Below are positions 9,526 to 17,670 of a stretch of 64,000 bases of DNA, piece after piece (the first letter of the stretch is position 1; every line of letters begins with the position of its first letter). Source of the DNA: Trinickia caryophylli (lineage in GTDB: Bacteria > Pseudomonadota > Gammaproteobacteria > Burkholderiales > Burkholderiaceae); contig NZ_CP139970.1 of the NCBI RefSeq assembly GCF_034424545.1, positions 3,968,001-4,032,000 on the forward strand, given 5' to 3'. The translations under genes and the position numbers were made by a program. Below the pieces are notes generated by a model that worked only from the letters and a program-made list of their open reading frames with translations, was not told where the DNA came from and did not search any database.

Positions 9526-9683
9526 CGGAATTCCCCCTGGTGTGGCCGCTTGCCGCAGCCGAACGAAAACGTCGCCCGATGGTAGGGGGCCATAAATCGG
9601 GGGCGTTATCGAAATTCGGCAAACCCGCGCGTCGGGGCTGCACCGAGGGCGACAAAACACGGCGGGCGCGATGTGCCGGGCGG

Positions 9684-9697
9684 TTGACTTGTATCAA
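9684..9697. promoter_or_regulatory. FNR/ANR-type box
   Basis: The 14-mer TTGACTTGTATCAA differs from the FNR/ANR consensus TTGAT-N4-ATCAA at one position. It lies about 120 bp before the CBS-BON gene in the space between divergent genes. Oxygen-responsive control of the CBS-BON gene is the natural reading; binding has not been shown. Confidence 0.5.
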
Positions 9698-9815
9698 TCG
9701 GGCCATTGCCGCATCGTCTACGCTCGACGGCAGCAGGGGCGGCTTCGTATCGCGATCCGCATCGCGATCCACATCGCGCCGCCCGCTGGTCGAACAAGAG
9801 CAAGGAACGAAGGAA

Positions 9816-10514
9816 ATGAATATGCACGCGCGCGACATCATGACGAGCCAGGTCGTCTGGCTGCGGCCGGATATGACGGTTCAGGAGGCGGCGGCAGTGC
9901 TCGTCGAGCACCGCATCAGCGGTGCGCCGGTCATCGAGGAGCCCGGCATTTTGCTGGGCATGGTGAGCGAGAGCGACTTGCTGCACCGGGTCGAACTCGG
10001 TACGCAACAGCGCCATGCCGCCGCGGCGCCGTGCGCGCCGTGGCAAAACCGCGATGCCGAAGACTACGTGAAATCGCACGGGCGGCTGGTGATGGACGTG
10101 ATGACCGAGGAGGTCGTCTCGGTCGACGAGATGGCGCCGCTCGCGGAAGTGGCCGATTTGTTCGATCGGCACCGGCTGCGGCGCGTACCGGTCCTGAGGG
10201 CCGGACGGGTGGTGGGAATCGTAAGCCGCGCCGATCTGCTGCAGGCATTGGCGAATGCTCCGGCGCCCCCGCCGGCGCCCGACACCGTTGCGGACGGCGA
10301 TCTGCTCGCGCGCCTGACGGCGGTGCTGCGAGGGCAGCAGTGGGCGTTCTCGGAGCACGATTTCACGGTACGCGACGGCATCGTCCATCTCTGGAACCGG
10401 CATCCGCGCCCGCACAGCGAGCTGCACGCGATGATCGTCGCGGCGGAGACGCTGCCGGGCGTGAAGGAAGTCGAAGTCCACGACGAGACGATGCCGCGCC
10501 CCGTCTGGCGCTGA
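9816..10514 (+). CDS. CBS-CBS-BON domain protein
   Basis: This 232-residue cytoplasmic protein has two CBS domains (about residues 1-60 and 85-145; ARDIMTSQVVWLRPDMTVQEA and VMDVMTEEVVSVDEMAPLAEV mark their beginnings). A C-terminal BON-like segment follows (FTVRDGIVHLWNRHP...GVKEVEVHDE). CBS pairs usually bind adenosyl ligands. The start has an AAGGAACGAAGGA stretch upstream; ATG at 9822 is an alternative. An FNR-like box upstream and the copper-storage, BON and cytochrome bd genes downstream suggest a role under low oxygen or stress. Confidence 0.88.
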   Translation: MNMHARDIMTSQVVWLRPDMTVQEAAAVLVEHRISGAPVIEEPGILLGMVSESDLLHRVELGTQQRHAAAAPCAPWQNRDAEDYVKSHGRLVMDVMTEEVVSVDEMAPLAEVADLFDRHRLRRVPVLRAGRVVGIVSRADLLQALANAPAPPPAPDTVADGDLLARLTAVLRGQQWAFSEHDFTVRDGIVHLWNRHPRPHSELHAMIVAAETLPGVKEVEVHDETMPRPVWR

Positions 10515-10608
10515 AAAGGGGCAGTTCGAAGCGGATGCGAGGCGCCGCGCCGGCAACCGCCGCGCAGCGGCCCAGGCGTCGATCGCGCGCCAAGTCGGGC
10601 GCCATGCC

Positions 10609-10935
10609 TCATGCCATGGCGCGGCACTCCTTCGCGCAGGCGCGGCAGGCGTCGGCGCAACGCTTGCAGTGATCGTACTCGTGGCGGCCGCACTCGTCCG
10701 CGCAGGCGTCGCAGATCCGCGCGCACAGGGCGCAGATCGCTTGCACGTGAGCGCTGCCGCGCGCCATCGCGCCCGAGGCGAGCCGGCAGAGCGCCGCGCA
10801 GTCGATATCCATGCGGATGCAGTCTTTCATGTCGGCCACGCGGCTTTCGGCGAGGCATGCCGTCGAACAGTGGTCGCAGGCCGCGGCACACGCGTCGCAT
10901 GCTTCAATGCAGGCCCGATGTTCGGTGTGAGCCAT
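10609..10935 (-). CDS. Csp-type four-helix-bundle copper storage protein
   Basis: This 108-residue protein contains 19 cysteines spaced three to four residues apart on predicted helices (ACIEACDACAAACDHC, ICALCARICDACADEC, HCKRCADACRACAKEC). That is the signature of copper storage proteins (DUF326), which hold Cu(I) inside a helix bundle. No signal peptide is present, so it should be cytosolic, like Csp3. GAGGAGG precedes the start. It is not linked to the copper operon at 0.2-4.4 kb. Confidence 0.9.
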   Translation of the reverse strand: MAHTEHRACIEACDACAAACDHCSTACLAESRVADMKDCIRMDIDCAALCRLASGAMARGSAHVQAICALCARICDACADECGRHEYDHCKRCADACRACAKECRAMA

Positions 10936-11000
10936 GATTTCCTCCTCGATTCAGGTGAACGGTTTCGGCGCAACGCGTGTGCCCGGCGGCGCATGCTTCG

Positions 11001-11029
11001 TTGAGCGCACCGCTGTCACGGTGTATAAA
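11001..11029 (+). promoter_or_regulatory. Sigma-70 promoter of the VOC gene
   Basis: TTGAGC at 11001-11006 and TATAAA at 11024-11029 are separated by 17 bp, close to consensus. The predicted transcript starts about 30 bp before the VOC gene. Confidence 0.6.
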
Positions 11030-11066
11030 CGGCCCCTGATCGTCCACGTCGAGCCCACATCGCAGA

Positions 11067-11474
11067 ATGGCCGCCATTGATCTGAACAGAATTCATCATG
11101 TTGCCGTGATCTGCTCGAACTACGAGCGTTCACGGCGCTTCTACACCGAAACGCTGGGCCTGCGCGTGATTCGCGAAACGTGGCGGGCCGAGCGCCGCTC
11201 CTGGAAGCTCGATCTCGCGGTCGGCCCGCAGGCCCAGATCGAACTCTTTTCGTTTCCCGACGCGCCGCCCCGGCCTTCGTATCCGGAGGCGCGGGGTTTG
11301 CGCCATCTCGCGTTCGCCACGCGCGATCTCGATGCCGCCGTCGCATTGCTGCGCGAGGCCGGCGTCGCGCTCGAGCCGGTACGCCTCGACGAGCTGACGG
11401 GCCGGCGCTTCGTGTTCTTTCCGGATCCCGACGATCTGCCGATCGAGCTTTACGAGGAAGATCCGGCGGCTTGA
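11067..11474 (+). CDS. VOC-family protein (YaeR/GloA2-like)
   Basis: This 135-residue protein has the two beta-alpha-beta-beta-beta units of the vicinal oxygen chelate fold. It opens with LNRIHHVAVICSNYERSRRFYTETLG (metal-ligand His near residue 10) and continues to RGLRHLAFATRDLDAAV and a C-terminal IELYEE with the last ligand Glu. It resembles the glyoxalase-like YaeR group, whose substrate is unknown. Length matches the family. It has its own promoter and no clear operon partner. Confidence 0.88.
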   Translation: MAAIDLNRIHHVAVICSNYERSRRFYTETLGLRVIRETWRAERRSWKLDLAVGPQAQIELFSFPDAPPRPSYPEARGLRHLAFATRDLDAAVALLREAGVALEPVRLDELTGRRFVFFPDPDDLPIELYEEDPAA

Positions 11475-11600
11475 GGCCGACCGCCGCCGGACCCGAGGGG
11501 GGAGCCCCTTCCGCATGGGGCCGTGCACCCGCGGCATCCGTATCTGGCGGCTCGCGAAGCTCGGGCGGCGGCATTCGCCCGACGACTCGGCTACGGGCGA

Positions 11601-11753
11601 CTATTGCGGCGGCGATGGGGGCGGTGCGCCCGGATTGTCCGGTTCCGGCTCCGGCGTGCCGATGTCGGGCACGTCCTCGGGACGGCCAGGGCTCGGTGCA
11701 TCGGGGATAACGGGCTGATCGGGAATCGGGGGGTGAGAGGATACGGAAGACAT
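11601..11753 (-). CDS. 50-residue proline-rich small protein
   Basis: A perfect AAGGAGG lies six bases before an ATG that opens a 50-residue reading frame, MSSVSSHPPIPDQPVIPD, continuing as an acidic, Pro-rich, probably disordered chain. The strong ribosome site and low-complexity conserved-looking composition support a real gene. I can assign no function. Confidence 0.55.
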   Translation of the reverse strand: MSSVSSHPPIPDQPVIPDAPSPGRPEDVPDIGTPEPEPDNPGAPPPSPPQ

Positions 11754-11943
11754 GGCGGGCCTCCTTGCCGGGTCGCGGCTGCCGTATCGGCGAAGCGAGC
11801 ATCGTGCATTCCCGCTTGCCCGCTTGCGACACGAAGCTGACGGCCGCTGCGAGGCATGAGCCATGCTCGGTGTCATGAATCGGCCGCTCGACATGGAGCG
11901 GGGGACGATTCGCCGGACTTACCGGAACGACACGGAGACGGAC

Positions 11944-12453
11944 ATGAACATGAAGCAGACACAGCTGACAGGGATCCTGGGCGTCGCGGCAATGGCCGTT
12001 GGTGCCGCCGCGATGTACCTCCTCGATCCGCAGATGGGGCGCCGCCGCCGTGCGCTGTTGCGCGACAAGCTCGAGGCGAGCCGCCATGGCGCGACGGATT
12101 TCGCGCGAGGGCAGGCCAGGCGCGCGGCGGGGCACCTGCGCGGGGTCGTGGCCGACGCGCAGTCCGGCATGGGCTTCGCCTCGGAAGCGGCGACGGACCG
12201 GCAATTGACCGAGCGCGTGCGCGCACAGCTTGGCCGCATCGTCAGCCGGCCGGGCGCCATTGACGTGTCCGCTCGCGACGGCTGCGTGTGCCTGACGGGG
12301 CACATCGTGGCCGCCGAGCATGAGTCGCTGGTATCGGCCGTGTCAGCGATCGAGGGCGTGCATGACGTCGAAGACCGTCTCGCGGAGTATGAGCACCCGG
12401 GCACGATCCCCGAACTGCAAGGCCAGAGCCGGGCCGAACAGCGGCCCTTGTAG
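11944..12453 (+). CDS. Membrane-anchored BON-domain protein
   Basis: This 169-residue protein has one N-terminal hydrophobic segment (residues 8-26, GILGVAAMAVGAAAMYLLDP), a basic RRRR stretch just after it, and a C-terminal BON domain (about residues 80-150; VRAQLGRIVSRPGAIDVSA, GHIVAAEHESLVSAVSAIEGVHDVED). BON domains bind phospholipid or related ligands and occur in stress-resistance proteins. CGGAG precedes the ATG. It converges with the cytochrome bd operon. Confidence 0.82.
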   Translation: MNMKQTQLTGILGVAAMAVGAAAMYLLDPQMGRRRRALLRDKLEASRHGATDFARGQARRAAGHLRGVVADAQSGMGFASEAATDRQLTERVRAQLGRIVSRPGAIDVSARDGCVCLTGHIVAAEHESLVSAVSAIEGVHDVEDRLAEYEHPGTIPELQGQSRAEQRPL

Positions 12454-12478
12454 CAGGGCAGGCGTTAAGGCGTGAGCG

Positions 12479-12515
12479 AAAAAGCGAGCGGCGCCCGCAA
12501 AGGGCGCCGCTCGCT
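12479..12515 (-). terminator. Rho-independent terminator of cydABX
   Basis: A 14-bp perfect inverted repeat (12483-12496 with 12502-12515, loop GCAAA) is followed on the minus strand by five T. It ends the cytochrome bd operon. Confidence 0.75.
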
Positions 12516-12589
12516 GCAGCCGGCGCGTGCGGGAACCCGCACGGCCGCGCAGTATGTACCCACCCGTGCATCAGGCGGGCGGGCAACTG

Positions 12590-12784
12590 TCAATGGCTGT
12601 CGGCGGATTGCTCGTGCTCCTGCGTATCGAGCAGCACGCCGCCCGCGGCCGCGAACAGCACGATCATGACCGTGCCGACGACCCACGAGAAATACCACGC
12701 GCCGTAATCGCCGACGATCACGCCGATCACGATGGCCAGCACCACCGCGGCCATCATCACCACAAAATGTACGAAGGTTTTCAT
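12590..12784 (-). CDS. CydX-like small membrane protein with N-terminal extension
   Basis: This 64-residue protein has two hydrophobic segments. The second (residues 29-53) begins AWYFSWVVGT and ends GVLLD, which lines up without gaps with CydX of E. coli (WYFAWILGT...LALE), the small stabilising subunit of cytochrome bd oxidase. The first segment (residues 5-25) is an extra membrane span that CydX lacks. The gene lies 11 bp after cydB, exactly where cydX is expected, with GGAG upstream of the ATG. A paralogue identical at 42 of 64 positions lies after cydC. Confidence 0.75.
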   Translation of the reverse strand: MKTFVHFVVMMAAVVLAIVIGVIVGDYGAWYFSWVVGTVMIVLFAAAGGVLLDTQEHEQSADSH

Positions 12785-12795
12785 CCGTTACTCCA

Positions 12796-13932
12796 TCAAT
12801 AAGCGTGCGGGTCGGCTTCCACGCGCTCGGCCTTGACCTTGCCGCGCATGACGTAGAACGCCCAGCTCGTGTAGGCGAGGATCGCGGGCACGAAGACCAC
12901 GGTCCAGCCCGTCATCCAGATCAGCGTGGTGCGGCTCGACACCGAATTCCAGACCGTCAGGCTCTGCGAGGGATTGCTCGAGGAGGGCATGAGGAACGGG
13001 AACATGCTCACGCCCACGGTGCCGATCACGCCGATCCACGCGAGCGCGCCACACCACCACGCGGGCGTCGTACGGCGTGCGCGCAGGAAGACGAGGCCGA
13101 GCACCATGCCGACGTAGCCGAGCGCGGGCACGAACCAGAGCGCCGGCATCGCACGATAGTTGTCGAACCAGGCGCCTTCGCCGAGCACGACGCTTTGTTG
13201 CAGCGGCGTTTGCGCGAGCCCCGGGGCCGGGGCGTGCGCGAGCTGGTAGCCGGGCAGATGTCCGGCCCACAGGCCGCCGATCGTGAAGAGCACGAGGGCG
13301 ACGGCGATACCGGCCGTGGCGGCGTGCCGCGCGCGCTCCTGCAGCGGGCCGGCCTCGGAGCGGCCCGTGAGCATGACGCCGCCCATGTAGACCGCGAGCG
13401 ACAGCGAAAGCACGCCGCACATCACGGCGAACGGGTTCAGCAGCGCGAGGAAGCTGCCAGTGTAGAACGAAGTCAGATCCCAGTTGAAGTGGAACGGCAC
13501 GCCTTGCAGCATGTTGCCGATGCCGGCACCGTAGACGATCATCGGCACGACGCCGCTCGCGACGAGCGCCCAGTCCCACACGTTGCGCCAGCGGGCCGAG
13601 GGCAGCTTGCTGCGATACTCGAAGCCGAGCGGGCGCATGATCATCGTCCACAGAAGCAGCAGCATGACGATGTAAAGCCCGGAGAAGGCCGTGGCGTAGA
13701 TGAGCGGAAACGCCGCGAAGATCGCGCCGCCGCCGAGGATGAACCACACCTGATTGCCGTCCCAGTGCGGCGCGATGATGTTGAGCGCGACACGCCGCTC
13801 GGTGTCGGTGCGGCCGACATAGCGCAGCAGCGCGCCGACGCCCATATCCATGCCGACCATGATGCCGAGGCCCATCAGCAGAACCCCGAGCAGCCCCCAC
13901 CAGAGTACCTTGAAGAAAAGATAGAGTTCCAT
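12796..13932 (-). CDS. cydB: Cytochrome bd ubiquinol oxidase subunit II
   Basis: This 378-residue membrane protein has eight to nine hydrophobic helices and family landmarks such as DGNQVWFILGGGAIFAAFPL and FPFLMPSSSNPSQSLTVWNS. It pairs with CydA to reduce oxygen to water with high affinity. The ATG follows the cydA stop by one base, with AAGGGA inside the end of cydA. Length matches the family. Confidence 0.96.
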   Translation of the reverse strand: MELYLFFKVLWWGLLGVLLMGLGIMVGMDMGVGALLRYVGRTDTERRVALNIIAPHWDGNQVWFILGGGAIFAAFPLIYATAFSGLYIVMLLLLWTMIMRPLGFEYRSKLPSARWRNVWDWALVASGVVPMIVYGAGIGNMLQGVPFHFNWDLTSFYTGSFLALLNPFAVMCGVLSLSLAVYMGGVMLTGRSEAGPLQERARHAATAGIAVALVLFTIGGLWAGHLPGYQLAHAPAPGLAQTPLQQSVVLGEGAWFDNYRAMPALWFVPALGYVGMVLGLVFLRARRTTPAWWCGALAWIGVIGTVGVSMFPFLMPSSSNPSQSLTVWNSVSSRTTLIWMTGWTVVFVPAILAYTSWAFYVMRGKVKAERVEADPHAY

Positions 13933-13933
13933 C

Positions 13934-15550
13934 TTAGTGTCCCTTCTGCATAGTCAGCGTTGCGGACGCGAGTTGTCCCGCGTGTGCCGGCATCGTCTTT
14001 TCGGCGGCCGGTTGCTCGTCGCCGTGGCCCTCGTCGGGGCCCTTGCGGATCGCGCGGATCATCAGGTACATCTCGACCGCGATGAAGATCGAGTAGAGCA
14101 GCACGAAGCCGACGAGCGAGAACACCATGTATTCGACGCTGTGCGTGGAAGCGGACATCCAGGTCGGCAGCATGCCGTAGACCGACCAGGGCTGGCGCCC
14201 GACTTCGGCGGTGATCCACCCCGTTTCGCAGGCGATGAACGGCACCGGAATCATCCAGGGGGCGAGCTTCAGGAAGCGGCGCCGGCGGTGCACGTCGCCG
14301 CGCAGCGAGAGAATCACGGCGATGACGAAATAGGCGAGCATGAGCAGGCCGCACGCCACCATGATGCGAAACACCCAGAACATCAGGAAGACGTTCGGCA
14401 CCGTGTCCTTCGACGCTTTCACGATGTCGGCATCGGTTGCCTTCTCGACGTCCTGACCCGCCGCGTAGCGCTTGACGAGGAAACCGTAGCCGAGGTCGGC
14501 CTTGTGCGCCTCGAACTGGGCGAGCGCGGCGGCATTCGTCGGGTCCGAGCTCAGTACCTTGAGCGCGGCCACGGCCGGAATGCCGTTCTTGATCCGCTTC
14601 ACTGCATCGGCCTGGATCTTGTCGACGCCCGGCACCACCGTCGTGAGGGTATGCGTGAGCAGCGGCGTCAGCACGTAGGGGATCTGGATGCTCCAGGCAT
14701 TGCGACCTTCGCCGTCGACGGGCCACGCCGCGATGTTGAACGGCGCCGGCGCCTTCTCGGTCTGCCACATCGCTTCCATGGCCGCGAGTTTCGACGGCTG
14801 AGCGTGACCGCCGACGAAGCCGAGTGCGTCGCCCAGCGTGATTACGCCGGCCACCGACAGCACGCCGAACAGGCTCGCCATGCGAAACGAGCGCTTGGCA
14901 AGCTCGAGGTGCCGGCCGCGCAGCATGTAATAGGCGCTGATGCCCGTCACGAAGATCGCGGCCGTCACATAGCCTGCGATGCTCGTGTGAACGAACTTCG
15001 TCTGCGCGTCTTCGCTGAAGATGAGCGAGGCGAAACTCGTGAGCTCCATGCGCATCGTGACCGGATTGAAGGACGCGCCCTGCGGGTTCTGCATGAAGCC
15101 GTTGGCCACGAGAATCCAGAGTGCCGACAGGTTCGAGCCGAGCGCGACGAGGTAGGTTACGGCCAGATGCCTGCCTTTCGAAAGACGGTCCCAGCCGAAC
15201 GCCATGAGGCCGACGAAGGTCGACTCCATGAAGAACGCCATCAGCCCTTCGATCGCAAGCGGCGCGCCGAAGATATCGCCGACGAAGCCCGAGTAGAACG
15301 ACCAGTTGGTGCCGAACTCGAACTCCATCGTGAGGCCCGTCGCGACCCCGAGTGCGAAGTTGATGAGAAAGAGCTTGCTCCAGAACTGCGTGATGTCCCG
15401 ATAGATCTTCTTGCCGGTGATGACGTAGACGGTCTCCATGACCGCGAGCAGGAACGACAGTCCCAAAGTGAGCGGGACGAAAAGAAAGTGATAAAGCGCG
15501 GTGGCGGCAAACTGCAGCCGCGACAGCTCGACCACGGTATCGCTAATCAT
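13934..15550 (-). CDS. cydA: Cytochrome bd ubiquinol oxidase subunit I
   Basis: This 538-residue haem-bearing subunit begins MISDTVVELSRLQF. His21 in ATALYHFLFVPLTLG matches the axial ligand near residue 19 of E. coli CydA, and FVHTSIAGY carries the second His ligand. GRQPWSVYGMLPT near the C-terminus is a family signature. The periplasmic quinol loop between helices 6 and 7 is present. GGAG lies six bases before the ATG; the longer frame to 15616 lacks one. It heads the cydABX operon and is divergent from cydDC. Confidence 0.97.
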   Translation of the reverse strand: MISDTVVELSRLQFAATALYHFLFVPLTLGLSFLLAVMETVYVITGKKIYRDITQFWSKLFLINFALGVATGLTMEFEFGTNWSFYSGFVGDIFGAPLAIEGLMAFFMESTFVGLMAFGWDRLSKGRHLAVTYLVALGSNLSALWILVANGFMQNPQGASFNPVTMRMELTSFASLIFSEDAQTKFVHTSIAGYVTAAIFVTGISAYYMLRGRHLELAKRSFRMASLFGVLSVAGVITLGDALGFVGGHAQPSKLAAMEAMWQTEKAPAPFNIAAWPVDGEGRNAWSIQIPYVLTPLLTHTLTTVVPGVDKIQADAVKRIKNGIPAVAALKVLSSDPTNAAALAQFEAHKADLGYGFLVKRYAAGQDVEKATDADIVKASKDTVPNVFLMFWVFRIMVACGLLMLAYFVIAVILSLRGDVHRRRRFLKLAPWMIPVPFIACETGWITAEVGRQPWSVYGMLPTWMSASTHSVEYMVFSLVGFVLLYSIFIAVEMYLMIRAIRKGPDEGHGDEQPAAEKTMPAHAGQLASATLTMQKGH

Positions 15551-15894
15551 GGGGTGCTCCGTTGAAAGCCATTTTCGAATCGTGTGCAGTGTGGGGAGCA
15601 GGGCCGGCCGGGTCATGTCCGATCGTGTCGGTCGAACATCATTGGGCCGTCGATGCGTGTGGTTTTGCGAAGTTTCTCCGATCGGGCTCGGGTCGTCGTA
15701 AAACGGACGTTTTCCCGATACTTGATTTTAGTTAAGCGCCGCGCGATTTCTTGCGGCATACCGTCGCAATTGCATTGGCAAATGCGCGCATCTCGTGTTG
15801 GACGCGCAACTCGCGCGCGGCGCGGCGCACGATTCTGTTAAGGTGCGGCCTGACGGCGCATTCCGATCCTCGCCACGTATTCGTTTCCTCGCGC
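15551..15894. promoter_or_regulatory. Divergent cydA/cydD promoter region
   Basis: These 344 bp separate cydA from cydD. They hold one FNR/ANR-like box (listed separately) and AT-richer stretches suited to promoters on both strands. No gene is supported. Confidence 0.6.
15722..15735. promoter_or_regulatory. Weak FNR/ANR-like box
   Basis: TTGATTTTAGTTAA matches one half of the FNR/ANR consensus perfectly and three of five bases in the other half. It sits midway between the cydA and cydD starts, where oxygen-responsive control is expected. Confidence 0.35.
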
Positions 15895-17670
15895 ATGAAT
15901 CCCGATTCGAAACTCAAGAAAATTCTCGACGCCTGGCTTGCCGAGCGCGCGCGCAAGGTGCGTTCGCCGCTGCGCATGGCGGTGGCGATGGGACTCCTCG
16001 GCGGCGTGCTCGTGATCGTGCAGGCCGCGCTGCTCGCCTGGAGCGTCGATGCAGTCGTCATCCGCCACGCCTCGCTCGGGGCCGTCTGGCCCGCGCTGGC
16101 CGCCATGCTGCCGGTATTTGCGCTGCGTTTTCTTTTCGTGCGTGCGGCGGAACGTCACGCCTTCGTCGCGGCGTCGTCCGTACGCACGCAACTGCGCGCC
16201 GAACTCATGCGCCGCATCCAGGCGCTGGGCCCGCTCGGGCTGCAGCACGAATCGAGCGGGGCGCTGGCGAGTCATCTTGTCGCAGGCATCGAAGCACTCG
16301 AGGGCTATTACGCGCGCTGGCTGCCTAATCGTGCGTTGACGGCGCTGCTGCCGCTCGCGATTCTCGCCGTCGTGTTTCCCGTCGATTGGGTTTCGGGGCT
16401 CGTGCTGATGCTGACGGCGCCGCTCATTCCCGTATTCATGATCCTGCTCGGCAAGGACGCCGTGGAGGCGAATCAGCGCCAATGGCGCACGCTCGCTCGC
16501 CTGAGTGCGCGCTTTCTCGATACGCTCGCCGGCCTGACGACTCTCAAGCTTTTCAATGCCAGCCGCCGCGAGGCGCGCATGGTCGCGCGCGTGTCGGAGT
16601 CGTACCGGCAAAGCACGATGCAGGTGCTGCGCATCGCATTTCTCTCGTCGGTGGCGCTCGAATTTCTCTCGACTGTCAGCATCGCCGTCGTGGCCGTGTT
16701 GATCGGTTTCAACCTGCTCTACGCAAAGGTGCATTTTCAGCCGGCGTTCTTCGTACTGTTGCTGGCGCCGGAGTTCTACTTGCCGCTTCGCACACTCGGC
16801 ACGCATTACCACGCGCGCATGGAGGCGATCGGCGCCGCGGAGCGCATCGCCGAAATTCTCGAGACGCCATTGCCGGGACTGCCGGAAAATGCCGGCCCGC
16901 TGGCCGAGGCCGCGGCGTACGGTATTCGTTTCGACAGCGTTGCATTCGAGTATGCGCCGGGACGCAAGGCGCTCGACGGGCTCACGTTCGCAGCGGAGCC
17001 GGGCCGCGTCACGGCGCTCGTAGGCCCGAGCGGAGCGGGCAAGAGTACGGTGCTGCATCTGCTGCTGCGCTTCGCGCGCGAGCAGAGCGGGGCGATCTGG
17101 ATCGGCGATCAGCGGTTGGACGAAGTGGACGAGGCGAGCTGGCTCGCGAAGGTGGCTTGGGTGCCGCAACGGGCGCACGTATTTGCCGGCTCCGTGCTGG
17201 ATAACCTGAGGCTCGCCCGGCCCGACGCGACGCTCGAGCAAGTGTGCGATGCCGCGCGGCTTGCCGGCGCGCACGCGTTCGTCACGGCCTTGCCGCGCGG
17301 CTACGATACACCGCTCGGCGAGCGCGGGATGGGCCTCTCGGGTGGGCAGGTGCAGCGGCTTGCACTCGCGCGTGCCTTCCTGAAAGACGCCCCGGTCGTC
17401 GTGCTCGACGAACCGACCGCGCACCTCGATGCGCACACCCAGGCCCATATTCACGAGGCGTTGCGCCGGCTTGCCGTGGGCCGGACGGTGTTGCTCGTCG
17501 CGCATCGGCCCGCCACTGCGCGGCTTGCCGACACCATCGTCGTGCTCGATGGAGGGCGTGCGGTGCAAAGCGGCAGCCACGACGCGCTCGTCGCGCATGA
17601 CGGGCTCTATCGACGTCTGATCCGCGCGCATGCGGGCGAGGCGGCTACTTCGACTCTCACGCGTTCATGA
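15895..17670 (+). CDS. cydD: Thiol reductant ABC exporter subunit CydD
   Basis: This 591-residue protein fuses six membrane helices (about residues 20-310) to an ATP-binding domain with Walker A GPSGAGKST, signature LSGGQVQRLALARA and Walker B VVVLDEPTAHLD. With CydC it exports cysteine and glutathione, which is needed for cytochrome bd assembly. The end overlaps cydC by four bases (ATGA). The start MNPDSKLKK has no clear Shine-Dalgarno, but no better upstream start exists. Confidence 0.94.
   Translation: MNPDSKLKKILDAWLAERARKVRSPLRMAVAMGLLGGVLVIVQAALLAWSVDAVVIRHASLGAVWPALAAMLPVFALRFLFVRAAERHAFVAASSVRTQLRAELMRRIQALGPLGLQHESSGALASHLVAGIEALEGYYARWLPNRALTALLPLAILAVVFPVDWVSGLVLMLTAPLIPVFMILLGKDAVEANQRQWRTLARLSARFLDTLAGLTTLKLFNASRREARMVARVSESYRQSTMQVLRIAFLSSVALEFLSTVSIAVVAVLIGFNLLYAKVHFQPAFFVLLLAPEFYLPLRTLGTHYHARMEAIGAAERIAEILETPLPGLPENAGPLAEAAAYGIRFDSVAFEYAPGRKALDGLTFAAEPGRVTALVGPSGAGKSTVLHLLLRFAREQSGAIWIGDQRLDEVDEASWLAKVAWVPQRAHVFAGSVLDNLRLARPDATLEQVCDAARLAGAHAFVTALPRGYDTPLGERGMGLSGGQVQRLALARAFLKDAPVVVLDEPTAHLDAHTQAHIHEALRRLAVGRTVLLVAHRPATARLADTIVVLDGGRAVQSGSHDALVAHDGLYRRLIRAHAGEAATSTLTRS

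Noticed and set aside
7576..9585. 669-codon frame antisense to eutB and the permease
   Set aside because: His/Asp/Glu/Arg-rich composition typical of antisense shadows; the other strand holds well-matched genes.
9746..9779. Short ATCGCGATCC direct repeats before the CBS-BON gene
   Set aside because: Only about three imperfect copies of a sequence common in this GC-rich genome; no palindromic or phased arrangement convincing enough to call an operator.
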